Shown here: piece by piece, positions 6,126 through 6,442 of the stretch
How positions within the stretch are numbered: position 1 is the stretch's first letter
How the letters are laid out: the number at the start of each line of letters is the position of its first letter
NCBI GenBank assembly: GCA_015486915.1
Contig: WFQS01000652.1
Coordinates: 1 to 6,442 of the forward strand
Length of the DNA stretch: 6,442 nt
Direction: 5' to 3'
DNA from: Desulfobacteraceae bacterium
GTDB lineage: Bacteria; Desulfobacterota; Desulfobacteria; Desulfobacterales; Desulfobacteraceae
The notes under the pieces: generated by a model
What the model was told of the DNA's origin: nothing
The model's input: only the letters and a program-made list of their open reading frames with translations
The model's database searches: none
Made by a program: the position numbers and the translations under genes

Positions 6126-6167
6126 CCGCAATGAGGCGGAGCTGGAATGGTCGAGGCGCCTCTCAAC
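6123..6167 (-). repeat. Inverted repeat unit 4 at the chelatase 3' end
   Basis: Read on the minus strand, the unit begins GTTGAGAGGCGCCTCGACC and continues through AGCTCCGCCTCATTGCGGTTA, the same layout as unit 3: GTTG, a first palindrome (here GAGGCGCCTC, perfect 10 bp, 6153-6162), then the CCGCC-TCAT-type hairpin about 35 bases from the start. The last 21 bases (6123-6143) match 1590-1610 in inverted orientation at 20 positions. The TAA stop of the chelatase gene is the first codon of this repeat on the plus strand. Confidence 0.7.
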
Positions 6168-6442
6168 AAATTATGAAAATGATAATGGCATAATGCCGGG
6201 AATTCAGGAAATTTTCTGCTATCACATCAAAGATGCCTGCGATATTATTCTTTAAAGTCAACCAATCATCAGGCAAAATATAATGTAAAGAAAAATTGAA
6301 AAACTGTTGACAATTAACAATTGCTCAAGTAAATTCCAAAAAAAGAATTGCGGCAGAAGCTGCATGTAAGTTTATTTAGCGCAGAGGTCAGGAGGCATAT
6401 GTCTCAGGACTATTTTGTTTAACAGAATACAATAAATATAAT
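6168..6442. other. Gene-free 3' region
   Basis: No credible gene is seen on either strand. It is AT-rich, with a short palindrome GGCAT-A-ATGCC near 6187-6197 and a promoter-like site (listed separately). GGAGG at 6391-6395 precedes ATG TCT CAG GAC TAT TTT GTT TAA (6399-6422), a seven-codon frame with only three bases between the two; it is too short and too tightly spaced to call. Partner genes often found after HmuS-type chelatases (ExbB/TolQ-like, DUF2149) are not in the window. Confidence 0.45.
6307..6335 (+). promoter_or_regulatory. Sigma-70-like promoter candidate
   Basis: A perfect -35 hexamer TTGACA (6307-6312) is followed after 17 bases by TAAATT (6330-6335), four of six matches to TATAAT. 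It points rightward to a gene that would lie beyond the window, or to the short frame at 6399. In AT-rich DNA such a match is not strong evidence on its own. Confidence 0.35.

Noticed and set aside
1590..6143. Composite transposon bounded by the 21-bp inverted pair
   Set aside because: The pair belongs to a multi-copy repeat family with three further copies beside the left one, no transposase of matching type spans the segment, and no target-site duplication is evident.
6070..6255. 61-codon frame overlapping the chelatase 3' end
   Set aside because: It starts inside the membrane-anchor coding region, has no ribosome binding site, and runs through the repeat unit; no recognisable product.

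Overview
This is a 6.4-kb piece of an AT-rich bacterial genome. It is almost certainly a metagenomic or draft contig, because its first 19 bases are the Tn5/Nextera mosaic-end adapter. The gene content (alginate-export-type outer-membrane barrel, Tat-exported FmdE-family protein, membrane-anchored CobN/HmuS-type chelatase, and a DDE transposase of a type I associate with sulfate-reducing deltaproteobacteria) suggests an anaerobic Gram-negative, most likely Desulfobacterota. That taxonomic call is an inference from protein style, not from a search.

Layout, left to right. (1) 1-19: sequencing adapter. (2) 21-1232: the 3' part of an outer-membrane beta-barrel gene. (3) 1233-1652: no gene; most of it is about four diverged ~90-bp repeat units in tandem, each with small palindromes. 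(4) 1653-2741: a Tat-signal FmdE-family protein with a clear ribosome binding site. (5) 2742-2983: no convincing gene; it holds a diverged copy of the 3' end of the previous gene and a perfect 12-bp inverted repeat. (6) 2984 to about 3565: the 5' third of a transposase gene, broken by at least one frameshift. (7) From about 3565 to 6125, in frame with the transposase fragment: the C-terminal ~850 residues of a CobN/HmuS-like chelatase ending in a transmembrane anchor. (8) 6123-6167: another repeat unit in inverted orientation, which supplies the stop codon of the chelatase gene. (9) 6168-6442: no gene seen; a promoter-like site near 6307-6335.

All three non-mobile proteins look like cell-envelope proteins: a barrel in the outer membrane, a Tat-exported metal-binding-fold protein in the periplasm, and a chelatase domain tethered to the inner membrane and probably facing the periplasm. 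A coherent but unproven reading is an envelope system for metal or tetrapyrrole (heme/corrinoid) uptake and processing, comparable to HmuS-containing heme-use loci. Here the chelatase has lost its N-terminal third to the transposase junction, so it is either a decayed locus or an assembly chimera.

The most unusual items are the bipartite-palindrome repeat family (four units in tandem before the FmdE-like gene and one inverted unit at the chelatase 3' end) and the in-frame transposase-chelatase fusion.
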